In this document: positions 6,892 through 14,042 of the stretch, one piece after another
How the letters are laid out: every line of letters starts with the position of its first letter
Numbering within the stretch: position 1 is the stretch's first letter
Source: Chloroflexota bacterium
GTDB lineage: Bacteria; Chloroflexota; UBA5177; JANWHV01
Assembly: GCA_025924845.1 (NCBI GenBank)
Contig: JAICHN010000006.1
Span: 1 to 29,607, forward strand
DNA length: 29,607 nucleotides
Direction of reading: 5' to 3'
Position numbers and translations under genes: made by a program
Notes under the pieces: generated by a model
What the model was told of the DNA's origin: nothing
Database searches by the model: none
What the model saw: the letters and a program-made list of their open reading frames with translations, nothing else

Positions 6892-8835
6892 TCAGGTGGA
6901 ATCCGGGAATGGGCACGCGGTGAGCGGTTGGATCGGATTCGACAACGGCGGAACCTTATAGTAGTCGAAGAGCTTTTGCAGGATGTCGTGTACGGTTGGG
7001 GACGCGGTCAAGGATCCCCACTGCGTAGATGGCTTATTGAGTACCACCAGGACTACGAACCGCGGGTCTTCGGCCGGGGCATAGGCGGCAGTACTGGCGA
7101 TGGTCTGGTTTGGACTATAGCCGCCGGCTACCGAGATGGAGGCCGTGCCGGTCTTGGCGGCGACATCATAGCCGGGAACGAGTGCCTTGCATGCCTCACC
7201 ATTAATAGCCTGATGCACCAGGATATCATTCATCTGAGCGTCGGTATCACCGCTGATTACCTGGTGCAGGCGCTCCGGCTGTACCGTGGTCGTCTTACCA
7301 TCCAGCGTATACGACTGCATCACATGGGGGACCATCAGCCAGCCCCCGTTGGCCAGCGAAGCGTAGGCATTGGTCAACTGAAGCGCCGTAACCGTGAGAC
7401 CCTGGCCATATGCCTGGGTATCTTTGTAGGCCGGAACCCAAACGATCCCGGAATGATCCCCGGTCGGTTTACGGATATCGCCTGGAATCTCCCCTGCCAG
7501 ATCTACGCCGCTGAGGTTTCCGAAACCGAAACGGTTCAAATAGTCATACCAGGTAGTGACCGGGATCATCCGCCCAAACTGCGCGGCCCCGATATTCGAG
7601 GAGTAGTGAAGCATCTTGCTCACGTCCTCATAGCCGCCAAAGGTACACTCGTCCAGACACCAGTTGCGGATGGTGATGCCGTCGGCCGGGAGTTTTAGGG
7701 TTCCCGTATCAAGGACGGTGGTAGTTGGTGAGAACGAATGGCTATCGAGGCCGATGGCGACCGTGAACGCCTTGAAGGTTGAGCCCGGCTCATACTGATT
7801 ACTTATCGCCGGGTTCGTGAACAAATTAACGGTGCTGTTTGTGCTATGGCCCTTGGTGTTGGTTTGATTGACGAGCTGTTGCCAATGGTTGGGATCGTAG
7901 GTAGGCGAGGAAGCCATGGCCAGGATCGCCCCGGTCTTCGGTTGCTCCACGATGATCGTACCGCTCGCGGCTCCGTAGATCTTCACCGCCTGGGCCAGTT
8001 CCTGCTCCACCAACAATTGCACGTAGCTGTCTATAGTGGTCGTGATTGTGGCGCCTGGTTGGGGCGCCGCATCGGTGCCGGTGCCCACCCGAATCGGGTC
8101 GCCGTGCGTGTCGTGGCGCACGCTGATATGGCCGGGGATACCGCGAAGCAAGTTGTCGTAGTACCGCTCCAACCCATATTGTCCGGTATCAACCGGTTGG
8201 CCGTTGGGATAGGTATACGTGACATAACCCAGAACCTGCGAGGCGACCTGCCCGTTAGGATAGGTTGATTGGTCGCGTGGCTCCAGGGAGAGCCCCGCCA
8301 ATGGAGTTGAGGTCCCTGGTATGGTCAGATCGGCGATGGTATTGGCGGTGGTCTGCGAGATATCAAAGTGCGCGGGGCAGGTAGGGCTATCGTCGCCCGC
8401 CAAGCATACATAGGTATAACCGGAGTTCAGTTGATCGAGGATCGCCTGGTAATGCGATCGGTAATCGGCGTGCGCCTTGGCGATCCGTTTCGCGTCATGG
8501 GCATGCTTGCCTCCGGGCAGACGGAGGGGGAAGAGCACGTCGGTCAGCAAGCGGGCCGTGGTCTCCTTCTTGGTAACGTACTGGGGCGAAGCGGCCAGCT
8601 TATAGACGGTGAGCGTCCCGACCAACGGAGCGCCCTTGGCGTCCACGATCGTACCCCGGGGCGGCTTCTGGATCTGCGGCCCGGCTACATCCGCCGCGTA
8701 GTATTGCTGATACTTGGTGTTGTCGGCGCTCATCACCTGGAGCGTGACCAGGCTCTTGGCCAGGTCACCAAACACCAACAACATGGCGAGCAGCACCACG
8801 AGTTGGCGCCAGCCCTGGCGCGCGATGCGGCGCAT
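6892..8835 (-). CDS. ftsI: Septal penicillin-binding protein (class B transpeptidase)
   Basis: Class B PBP of the FtsI/PBP2B type, cross-linking septal peptidoglycan. The 647-aa product has a short cytoplasmic N-terminus, one membrane anchor (about 11-30), a PBP-dimer region (PPRGTIVDAKG at 58-68 onward), and a transpeptidase domain with all three motifs: S352-T-F-K355, S412-S-N414 and K561-T-G563. There is no C-terminal PASTA repeat. I chose ATG at 8835 because it shares its A with the ftsL stop codon (TAATG), implying coupled translation; the frame extends to 8880 but that part overlaps ftsL. The loop at about 140-160 holds two cysteines. Confidence 0.95.
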   Translation of the reverse strand: MRRIARQGWRQLVVLLAMLLVFGDLAKSLVTLQVMSADNTKYQQYYAADVAGPQIQKPPRGTIVDAKGAPLVGTLTVYKLAASPQYVTKKETTARLLTDVLFPLRLPGGKHAHDAKRIAKAHADYRSHYQAILDQLNSGYTYVCLAGDDSPTCPAHFDISQTTANTIADLTIPGTSTPLAGLSLEPRDQSTYPNGQVASQVLGYVTYTYPNGQPVDTGQYGLERYYDNLLRGIPGHISVRHDTHGDPIRVGTGTDAAPQPGATITTTIDSYVQLLVEQELAQAVKIYGAASGTIIVEQPKTGAILAMASSPTYDPNHWQQLVNQTNTKGHSTNSTVNLFTNPAISNQYEPGSTFKAFTVAIGLDSHSFSPTTTVLDTGTLKLPADGITIRNWCLDECTFGGYEDVSKMLHYSSNIGAAQFGRMIPVTTWYDYLNRFGFGNLSGVDLAGEIPGDIRKPTGDHSGIVWVPAYKDTQAYGQGLTVTALQLTNAYASLANGGWLMVPHVMQSYTLDGKTTTVQPERLHQVISGDTDAQMNDILVHQAINGEACKALVPGYDVAAKTGTASISVAGGYSPNQTIASTAAYAPAEDPRFVVLVVLNKPSTQWGSLTASPTVHDILQKLFDYYKVPPLSNPIQPLTACPFPDST

Positions 8836-9317
8836 TATTGCAGCAGGCTGAACAGCCCGTCCCAGGCGTCCTGCCACCAATAGGTGATCGCGGCATTGGT
8901 CGCGGGTAGGACGACGGCGGGGCGCTGATTGGGGGCCAGCGCGGCCACCGCGGGTGGTTGCCCGGAACTGGTGATCGTCAGTTGCTTGAACTGGCGAGGA
9001 TCCGCCTGCACCATGCCCAGCTTGTTCGCCATGGCGACGACATGGGTCACAGCCTCCAGGTTATTCACCTGGGCAAGCAGGTCATTCACCTGTTGCATCT
9101 GGGTGACTATCTGGGCGTTGAGATTGGTAATGTCCTGATTGGCGGTAACAATACGGCTCTGTTGCCAGAGGTAGAGCACGGAGGTCATGCCGGCCACCAG
9201 CACCGCCGCGATAAACACCACCACCTGGTTCGCCGGAGCCCGCGTGGGCTTACCCAGCGTTCGAGTAGGCGCATTCAGCCTGTTGGTCACTCTGGTGAGG
9301 CTCATCTTGCCGTTCAT
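8835..9317 (-). CDS. ftsL: FtsL-like septum formation protein
   Basis: 160-aa bitopic membrane protein in the ftsL position between rsmH and ftsI. It has a basic cytoplasmic N-terminus (1-30), a single transmembrane helix (about 31-51), and a coiled-coil stretch (about 55-92, ITNLNAQIVTQMQQVNDLLA) as expected for FtsL, which forms a complex with DivIC/FtsB and FtsI. Sequence conservation in this family is low, so the call rests on topology and synteny. A Pro/Ala-rich periplasmic tail follows. ATG at 9317 has CGGAGC ahead and begins 7 nt after the rsmH stop. Confidence 0.85.
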   Translation of the reverse strand: MNGKMSLTRVTNRLNAPTRTLGKPTRAPANQVVVFIAAVLVAGMTSVLYLWQQSRIVTANQDITNLNAQIVTQMQQVNDLLAQVNNLEAVTHVVAMANKLGMVQADPRQFKQLTITSSGQPPAVAALAPNQRPAVVLPATNAAITYWWQDAWDGLFSLLQ

Positions 9318-9324
9318 GCTCCGT

Positions 9325-10278
9325 TCATCCGCCTTGCACAGGGTAGCAGAGGCGCTCCGCCACGCGCAAACGCGCCCCGCGCGATCGCCGGTTAGCCGCC
9401 GCCTCGGCGGGCGTAGCTTGCGTGGCGTGCCGATCCAGAAGGCGCAGGGCAGGCCGGCGATCGCAGGTGCAAAGCGGTTGCGTGGCAGGGCAGCGGCATA
9501 CTCGCGCCTCCTCGCGCATGAACCGCTTGACGATTCTGTCTTCCAGAGAGTGAAAGGCGATCACCGCCAGCCGCCCGCCGGGACGCAGCAGGCGTAATGC
9601 CTGCGGCAGCACGGTCTGAATGCTCGTCAATTCGCCGTTGACCGCGATGCGGAGCGCCTGAAATACGGTTGTTGCCGGATGAAGGCGGCCTCGCCTACCC
9701 TTCACGTTGGCCGTCAACTCCGCCAGGCGTCCCGTCGTGACAATCGGCGCTACCGCCCTGGCTCGCACAATGGCGGCGGCTATCTTTCTCGCCGCGGGCT
9801 CCTCGCCGTAGCGCTGAAAGAGGTCCGCCAGCTCCTTTTCGCTCAGCTCCCGTACCAGGTCGGCCGCCGTGGGGCCGGTTTCGAGGTCCATCCTCATATC
9901 CAGCGGGCCGTCCTCCTGAAAGCTGAACCCGCGTCGCCCCGTGCCGAGCTGCACGCTGCTGACCCCCAGATCGAGGAGAATGCCGTCCGCCTCGCTCCAA
10001 CCTTCCCGAGCCGCGGTAGTCTCCAGGTCGCGGAAGTTGGCTTGCACTACTCTGGCCCGGGCGCCGAAATGTTCCAGTCGCCTCGTCGTTCGAGCGACCG
10101 CCTCGGGGTCGGTGTCCAGCGCCAGCAACATTCCATCCGGGGCGCTCTCCTCCAGGATGCCGGCCGCGTGCCCGCCGCTCCCGGCCGTGCAGTCGATATA
10201 CCGCCCGCCCGCGTGAACGGCCAGTGCGTCGAGCGTTGCGCGGTAGAGCACCGGGATGTGCTCTATACCGCTCTCCAT
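9325..10278 (-). CDS. rsmH: 16S rRNA m4C1402 methyltransferase
   Basis: RsmH (MraW) methylates N4 of C1402 in the ribosomal decoding centre using S-adenosylmethionine. The 317-aa product starts HIPVLYRATLDAL and has the SAM-binding DCTAGSGGHA (29-38). It continues with LLALDTDPEA, then DGILLDLGVSSVQLG, a typical RsmH block with GFSFQEDGPLDMRMD. Near the C-terminus are RIAVNGEL and AVIAFHSLEDRIVKRFM. I chose ATG at 10278 with GGAGG at ideal spacing; the frame is open to 10551 but the extension has no similarity. A TGCTACACT box upstream (10302-10307) suggests its own promoter in addition to the mraZ promoter. Confidence 0.96.
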   Translation of the reverse strand: MESGIEHIPVLYRATLDALAVHAGGRYIDCTAGSGGHAAGILEESAPDGMLLALDTDPEAVARTTRRLEHFGARARVVQANFRDLETTAAREGWSEADGILLDLGVSSVQLGTGRRGFSFQEDGPLDMRMDLETGPTAADLVRELSEKELADLFQRYGEEPAARKIAAAIVRARAVAPIVTTGRLAELTANVKGRRGRLHPATTVFQALRIAVNGELTSIQTVLPQALRLLRPGGRLAVIAFHSLEDRIVKRFMREEARVCRCPATQPLCTCDRRPALRLLDRHATQATPAEAAANRRSRGARLRVAERLCYPVQGG

Positions 10279-10301
10279 CTTTCCTCCGTGAAACCCTGCC
10301 C

Positions 10302-10307
10302 AGTGTA
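10302..10307 (-). promoter_or_regulatory. Candidate internal promoter (-10) for rsmH
   Basis: TACACT on the minus strand preceded by TGC, forming an extended -10 (TGnTACACT), 24 nt before the rsmH start. No good -35. It would let rsmH-ftsL-ftsI-murF-mraY be transcribed independently of MraZ control. Confidence 0.4.
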
Positions 10308-10455
10308 GCAAACGAGCGCCGCATCCGCCTAGCCCGCCCGCAAATTGGTGTATAACCCCCTTGCCGGCCACGCGGCCCGGACGTGAGGTTGGTCCGGCGC
10401 TTGTTCCTGTCCGGGCGTCAGGGGCATCGAGTCGAGAGAGCCGGGGAATCATGGA

Positions 10456-10471
10456 CGAGAGGCTCCTCTCG
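10456..10471. repeat. Hairpin in the mraZ-rsmH intergenic region
   Basis: CGAGAGG and CCTCTCG arms (7 bp) around a 2-nt loop, about 35 nt downstream of mraZ. There is no U-tract, so it is not a clear terminator. The whole 226-bp gap 10279-10504 contains no gene that I can support; this hairpin, a GC-rich GGCC/GGCC dyad near 10366-10380 and the rsmH -10 box are its only visible structures. Confidence 0.35.
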
Positions 10472-10504
10472 GCATGACACAATCCGCTCTTCGTACGCAT
10501 CGGC

Positions 10505-10942
10505 TTAAATGTCCAGACCAAGGCCGGAGAGCCGCTCGGCGATATGCTCACCGTCCTGCTCTTCCTTGGGGCGCCGCTCTTCCCAGCGGGCCTGACTCCA
10601 GATCTCCACCTTGCTGTATTGGCCGATTACGGCGGCCGTGTCGTCAAGACCGGCGTATTCGCGGAGGAAGCCGGGAATCAGCACTCTGCCCTGACGGTCA
10701 AAGTCACATTCGGTGGCACCGGAGAATATGAAGCGCTTATAGTTCCGCACATCGGGCTGCGTGCCGGGCAGCTTGTCGAGCTTCTCGGCGAATTCCTGCC
10801 ACTCCTGGGCGGGATAAATGACCAGACAGCCATCCAGACCGCGGGTGACGATCGCTCCCTCGCCCAGGCGCAGGCGGAACTTGGCCGGAATGGCCAGGCG
10901 TCCCTTACCGTCTACGCTGTGCGTGAATTCGCCTAGAAACAT
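10505..10942 (-). CDS. mraZ: Transcriptional regulator MraZ
   Basis: MraZ is a SpoVT/AbrB-fold DNA-binding ring protein that controls the dcw operon by binding spaced TGGG-type repeats upstream of itself. The 145-aa product holds the two tandem half-domains: FTHSVDGKGRLAIPAKFR near residues 6-23 and TECDFDRQGRVLIPGFLREY in the second half. ATG at 10942 has GAGG ahead; the frame extends to 10981 but those codons lie in the operator array. It is the first gene of the minus-strand cluster. Four box-like repeats at 10966-11000 fit autoregulation. The C-terminus (ERLSGLGLDI) is typical. Confidence 0.95.
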   Translation of the reverse strand: MFLGEFTHSVDGKGRLAIPAKFRLRLGEGAIVTRGLDGCLVIYPAQEWQEFAEKLDKLPGTQPDVRNYKRFIFSGATECDFDRQGRVLIPGFLREYAGLDDTAAVIGQYSKVEIWSQARWEERRPKEEQDGEHIAERLSGLGLDI

Positions 10943-10965
10943 CGTCCTCGCCCGCTGGGGTTTAT

Positions 10966-11000
10966 CCCCATTTGGCCCCACTTATCCCCACGTTTATCCA
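10966..11000 (-). promoter_or_regulatory. MraZ operator array (10-bp-spaced boxes)
   Basis: On the minus strand, TGGGG boxes lie at 10986-10990, 10976-10980 and 10966-10970, each followed by a 5-nt spacer, plus a degenerate first box TGGAT at 10996-11000 in the same 10-bp phase. TGGG(N) repeats with a 10-bp period are the established MraZ binding pattern. The array sits between the -10 box at 11011-11016 and the mraZ start codon, so binding would block transcription initiation or early elongation. Confidence 0.8.
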
Positions 11001-11010
11001 CAGTGGAGCA

Positions 11011-11016
11011 AGTATA
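11011..11016 (-). promoter_or_regulatory. Candidate -10 box of the mraZ/dcw operon
   Basis: TATACT on the minus strand, 11 bp upstream of the first MraZ box. A -35 at correct spacing is weak (TGGCGC about 18 nt upstream). Confidence 0.5.
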
Positions 11017-11092
11017 CCCCCCTTTACCGGGCGTGCGCCATAGCCTTGCGGGCCATTTTCGAGGTCATTTTCGGCAAGCCGAGCGAACCTTG

Positions 11093-11109
11093 CCCTGACA
11101 TGGTCAGGG
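11093..11109. repeat. Inverted repeat downstream of unknown gene
   Basis: CCCTGAC and GTCAGGG arms (7 bp) around ATG, immediately downstream of the stop of the minus-strand gene 11111-11845 and upstream of the dcw promoter. It is a possible transcription terminator for that gene, but no U-tract follows on the minus strand. Confidence 0.35.
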
Positions 11110-11110
11110 T

Positions 11111-11845
11111 TCAGGATCCGGTGTCACTGCCCACGGCGGGCCAGGGGCAATGGGTACCGTGGCGCGGACAGGCGCCGGCCGGGCCGCCCAGCTCGTACAG
11201 CAGTTGGTCGGCCGAAAGGCGGCGCCAGACCGCCCACGCATCACGGTCGAGATCGATGCGCCAGGGGAGGGTGAGTCCGGCCAGGATCAGGGCCGGCGGC
11301 CCCTCGCCGGCATGCCGGCCCAGCGCGGTGATCGCACTGGGGACTTCGGTGAGCGGCGCGCGTGGTTCGCCGTGACGTCCATCCCAACGGAGGGGATAAC
11401 TGATCAGGCCGTCTTCAACCTGGATTTCGGCCCGTTCCAGGGTCTGCCCATGCCACCCGTGCGCATCTATGCGCACGCGGAGGGGCCAGGGGCCGACGGC
11501 GGTGTGGCCGGAGGGATCGGAGTGGGGACGGCGGCTTCGCACCCAATCGAGCGGGCGCACCACTACCTCGCCCACCTCCCAGGCGCCATGAAATAGATGG
11601 AGCATCCCATCCTCGCCTGGCCACTCCCTGTGGAGCAGCATCCGCCGTGGTTCCGCCTCGCGCAACGTCCCGCCAACGGCTTCCTCCAACGGATGCGCTC
11701 CGCCAAAAGGGCGAAGCAGCGCCTCGTCCGGACCGGGGTAGTCTATATGCCAGATCGCGTGACGGTCCGGACGTTGGGCGAGGAGCGCGCGCCAGAGGCG
11801 AGAGAACCACCATCCGGCGCACGAAGATTGCGGTGGGGGGAGCAT
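11111..11845 (-). CDS. Hypothetical protein
   Basis: I do not recognise this 244-aa protein. It has no signal peptide or membrane helix. It is rich in Trp, Arg, His and Pro, with blocks such as HAIWHIDYPGPDEALLRPFGG, an LHLFHGAWEVGEVVVRPLDW segment (about 93-112) and a C-terminal GACPRHGTHCPWP carrying two Cys. The ATG at 11845 has only a weak purine-rich site ahead. It is preferred over the antisense frame because its codons have high third-position GC and the residue mix looks like a folded soluble protein. It is transcribed in the same direction as the dcw operon, ending about 95 bp before its promoter, and divergently from the secreted protein gene at 11982. Confidence 0.7.
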   Translation of the reverse strand: MLPPPQSSCAGWWFSRLWRALLAQRPDRHAIWHIDYPGPDEALLRPFGGAHPLEEAVGGTLREAEPRRMLLHREWPGEDGMLHLFHGAWEVGEVVVRPLDWVRSRRPHSDPSGHTAVGPWPLRVRIDAHGWHGQTLERAEIQVEDGLISYPLRWDGRHGEPRAPLTEVPSAITALGRHAGEGPPALILAGLTLPWRIDLDRDAWAVWRRLSADQLLYELGGPAGACPRHGTHCPWPAVGSDTGS

Positions 11846-11966
11846 TAGCTTATTTCCGTGATCGTCTGACTCATGTTGAATGAGTGTACCGATGCCGGCG
11901 ATCCTGGGGACGGCGCCCGCTGACGTTCCCGCCCTATGGTTGTCTATGAGCAGTTGCTCGTCGTGT

Positions 11967-11972
11967 TACACT
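11967..11972 (+). promoter_or_regulatory. Candidate -10 box giving a near-leaderless transcript
   Basis: TACACT with its last base 9 nt before the ATG at 11982, in GTGTTACACTGG. A transcript starting 6-7 nt downstream would begin almost at the start codon, which also lacks a Shine-Dalgarno sequence. Confidence 0.4.
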
Positions 11973-11981
11973 GGCTTCGCT

Positions 11982-12515
11982 ATGCGATGGTTGCTTTCCA
12001 GGCGAACCTGGGCCGTACTCGTGCCGGTGATCTGCCTTATGCTCGGTCTCCAGGGACCTAGAGCGCGCGCGGCGGGCGACACCGTGCCCTACTATAATTT
12101 TAAGCATGCCTTCGCCTTTGCCTACCCAAGCACCTGGATTCGGTTGCGGGTAAAGGGCGCGGACTATGCCATACTGGCGCCCGATCTGAACGGTGTGCTC
12201 TCCGTTACCGTCGGTCCCGGAACGGCAAGCGATACGGACTTGCGAAATGCCCTGCGCGCCGCGTTCATTCCGTTCGGTCGGCCGCTTCATGCTCCCGATT
12301 TTGGGGTCTATGGTTTACAGGGCGGTACGGCACAGCAGGCTCAGGCCGTTGTCGAAACCAAGACTAAGCGCCGAAGCGCGATTACCGCTCTGGCGGTCTC
12401 GCATCACGATCGCGTTTACTTGATTTTGCTGGTGGTACAGGATACGCGCCAGGCATCGGCGGCGGCCGATTCGGCTGCCCTTGTGACGATTCTCTCGACC
12501 TTCGCGTTGTTCTGA
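11982..12515 (+). CDS. Secreted PsbP-like / DUF1795-type protein
   Basis: 177-aa exported protein of unknown function. Residues 1-30 form a classical signal peptide: basic MRWLLSRR, hydrophobic core AVLVPVICLMLGLQG, and a small-residue cleavage region ARA-AG. The mature part begins with YYNFKHAFAFAYPSTWIR, followed by alternating beta strands (ADYAILAPDLNGVLSVTVGP). This resembles the PsbP/DUF1795 fold of small surface proteins with the Y/F-PxxW motif. The chosen ATG starts the signal peptide directly; the frame is open from 11880, but upstream ATGs put a long non-signal leader in front. No ribosome binding site is seen, and a TACACT box 9 nt upstream suggests a nearly leaderless mRNA. The stop faces an inverted repeat at 12542. 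Confidence 0.75.
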   Translation: MRWLLSRRTWAVLVPVICLMLGLQGPRARAAGDTVPYYNFKHAFAFAYPSTWIRLRVKGADYAILAPDLNGVLSVTVGPGTASDTDLRNALRAAFIPFGRPLHAPDFGVYGLQGGTAQQAQAVVETKTKRRSAITALAVSHHDRVYLILLVVQDTRQASAAADSAALVTILSTFALF

Positions 12516-12541
12516 AGGCAGGGCGTCTTCGCGGAGCATGG

Positions 12542-12571
12542 CGAAATCAACACACATGCATGTTGATTTCG
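12542..12571. repeat. 11-bp perfect inverted repeat between convergent genes
   Basis: CGAAATCAACA and TGTTGATTTCG arms around an 8-nt CACATGCA loop. It lies between the stop of the plus-strand secreted protein gene (12515) and the stop of the minus-strand gene (12611). Its A/T-rich arms stand out from the GC-rich surroundings. A bidirectional terminator is plausible by position, but no U-tract flanks it; a protein-binding dyad is the alternative. Confidence 0.5.
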
Positions 12572-12610
12572 GCATCATGATCCTTGTAGGAACGGGCGCT
12601 CGACCGACGA

Positions 12611-12916
12611 CTAGGTTTGGCTCGGCGCTGCCGGTGGGGCGCCGGGCAAACCCAGAATCTGGCGGGCCCGTAGGCCGAACGCTACATCGGCCGTGCGCTC
12701 CGTAGCCCATAGGGCGGGAGTATCGGGGAAGCCTTCCCTGGCGATAGCGGTTGTCCAGTCCAGGCCGGCGCCGTAACGGTCCTCCAGCGCCTCCACGGTG
12801 GGCACATCCTGCAAAGCACCCAGGATGCGAAGGATGGTGGCATTGTATTCCACCTTCCTCCGCCCCATCGGTAAGCTCGTATGCCAGGCAAGAGCGCGTT
12901 CCCAGCGCTCGTTCAT
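12611..12916 (-). CDS. Hypothetical protein
   Basis: 101-aa soluble protein that I do not recognise. It begins MNERWERALAWHTSLPMGRRK and is largely helical, with an acidic/aromatic middle (VEALEDRYGAGLDWTTAI) and a Pro/Ala tail. The ATG at 12916 has AGGGA upstream; the frame is open to 12970 but that would overlap the end of trxB. It follows trxB by 16 bp on the same strand and is probably cotranscribed with it. It carries no cysteine, so a thiol-redox role is not suggested by its own sequence. Confidence 0.6.
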   Translation of the reverse strand: MNERWERALAWHTSLPMGRRKVEYNATILRILGALQDVPTVEALEDRYGAGLDWTTAIAREGFPDTPALWATERTADVAFGLRARQILGLPGAPPAAPSQT

Positions 12917-12932
12917 TAGATGGTATCCCTTA

Positions 12933-13912
12933 TCAGTGAGCGGCGGTTGAGGTAAGCTCGGCCTCGGCACTGACCGGCTCGACCCCTAGCCCATGCTCCT
13001 CAAGATACTTCTCGGCATCCAGCGCCGCCTTGCAGCCATCGCCGGCGGCGGTGATGGCCTGCTTATAGCGACTGTCGCGCACATCCCCGGCCGCGAAGAC
13101 TCCCGGCACATTGGTAAAGGTCTGTTCACCGGTCAAGATATAGCCCGCCTCGTCGGTGTCGATCCCCCCTCGAACCAGTTCGGTATTGGGGTGGTGGCCA
13201 ATGGCCAGGAAAGCCCCTCGACCGGCAACTCGCTCTCGGCGCCCGTCCGCGTGTCGCGAAGCCGAAGCCCCGTGACCGACTGCTCGCCCAACACCTCCAC
13301 CACCTCACTGTTCCAGATGAAGTGGATCTTAGGGTTCGCCAGGGCACGTGCCTGCATAGCCTTGCTGGCTCGCAGATGATCGCGGCGGTGGATCACAGTC
13401 ACCTTGGAGGCAAAGCGAGTCAGGAACGTTGCCTCCTCCATGGCGCTGTCGCCGCCGCCCACCACGGCGATCTCCTTGTTGCGGAAGAACGCCCCGTCAC
13501 AGGTAGCGCAACTGGACACGCCGTGGCCGCGGAGCCGCATTTCCGACTCGAGCCCCAGCCAGCGTGCCGCGGCGCCCGTGGCGATGATCAGCGTATGCGC
13601 GAAGAAGTCGCCGTCGTCCGTAGTGACGCGGAACGGTCTCACGTTGAGATCGACCGCCGTTACGTCCTCGTCGCGAATATCAGCCCCAAATCGCTCGGCC
13701 TGGGCGCGGAAGATATCCATCAGGTCCGGGCCCATGATGCCGGAGACAAAACCTGGATAATTCTCCACCTCGGTGGTCAGCACGAGTTGACCGCCGTTCT
13801 GACTACCCGCGAATACCAGCGGCTCCAGGTTGGCGCGCGCGGCATAGAGCGCGGCGGTGTAACCGGCGGGGCCGGAACCGATAATGATCAATTTCCGAGG
13901 CTGATTTGTCAT
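12933..13912 (-). pseudogene. trxB: Thioredoxin reductase gene with a single frameshift
   Basis: TrxB is an NADPH/FAD flavoenzyme that reduces thioredoxin. The 5' part (13912 down to about 13215) reads cleanly: GSGPAG FAD motif at residues 12-17, the redox-active CATCDG, and the NADPH loop [10 protein letters not shown]. After LPVEG the frame is lost and would run to a TGA at 13133. In another frame the expected continuation is complete ([23 protein letters not shown], then [20 protein letters not shown]), ending at 12933. Adding one T to the TTT run at 13210-13212 restores [12 protein letters not shown], so the lesion is one missing base near 13209-13217. With no other damage, either a very recent mutation or a sequencing/assembly error in a homopolymer is likely. 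ATG at 13912 has AGGAGT ahead. Confidence 0.9.
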
Positions 13913-13932
13913 TGGTACTCCTGTGTGGGGGC

Positions 13933-13946
13933 GCCGGCATGCCGGC
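13933..13946. repeat. Perfect palindrome in the trxB leader
   Basis: GCCGGCATGCCGGC, a 14-bp perfect palindrome 20 bp upstream of the trxB start. It could be a regulator site or an RNA hairpin in the 5' leader. Confidence 0.4.
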
Positions 13947-13963
13947 TGTCTTCAAGGATCCCC

Positions 13964-13985
13964 CTCTACTTATAGTAACGTAGAG
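13964..13985 (-). promoter_or_regulatory. Dyad over a candidate trxB promoter
   Basis: CTCTAC and GTAGAG arms flank TTATAGTAAC. On the minus strand the interior supplies -10-like hexamers (TACTAT, TATAAG) about 55-65 nt upstream of trxB. A dyad covering the -10 could serve a repressor or redox regulator. No -35 is assigned. Confidence 0.35.
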
Positions 13986-14042
13986 CGGGGCGCCGCGGAT
14001 TCGCGCCCGGCGTGTTTGAGAACCCTACTGTGCCCTACTGTA

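Noticed and set aside
10544..10936. Plus-strand frame antisense to mraZ
   Set aside because: mraZ is firmly identified with its operator and ribosome binding site.
11150..11596. Plus-strand frame opposite the unknown gene 11111-11845
   Set aside because: The minus frame is longer, spans the whole gap and has more protein-like composition; only one can be the main gene.
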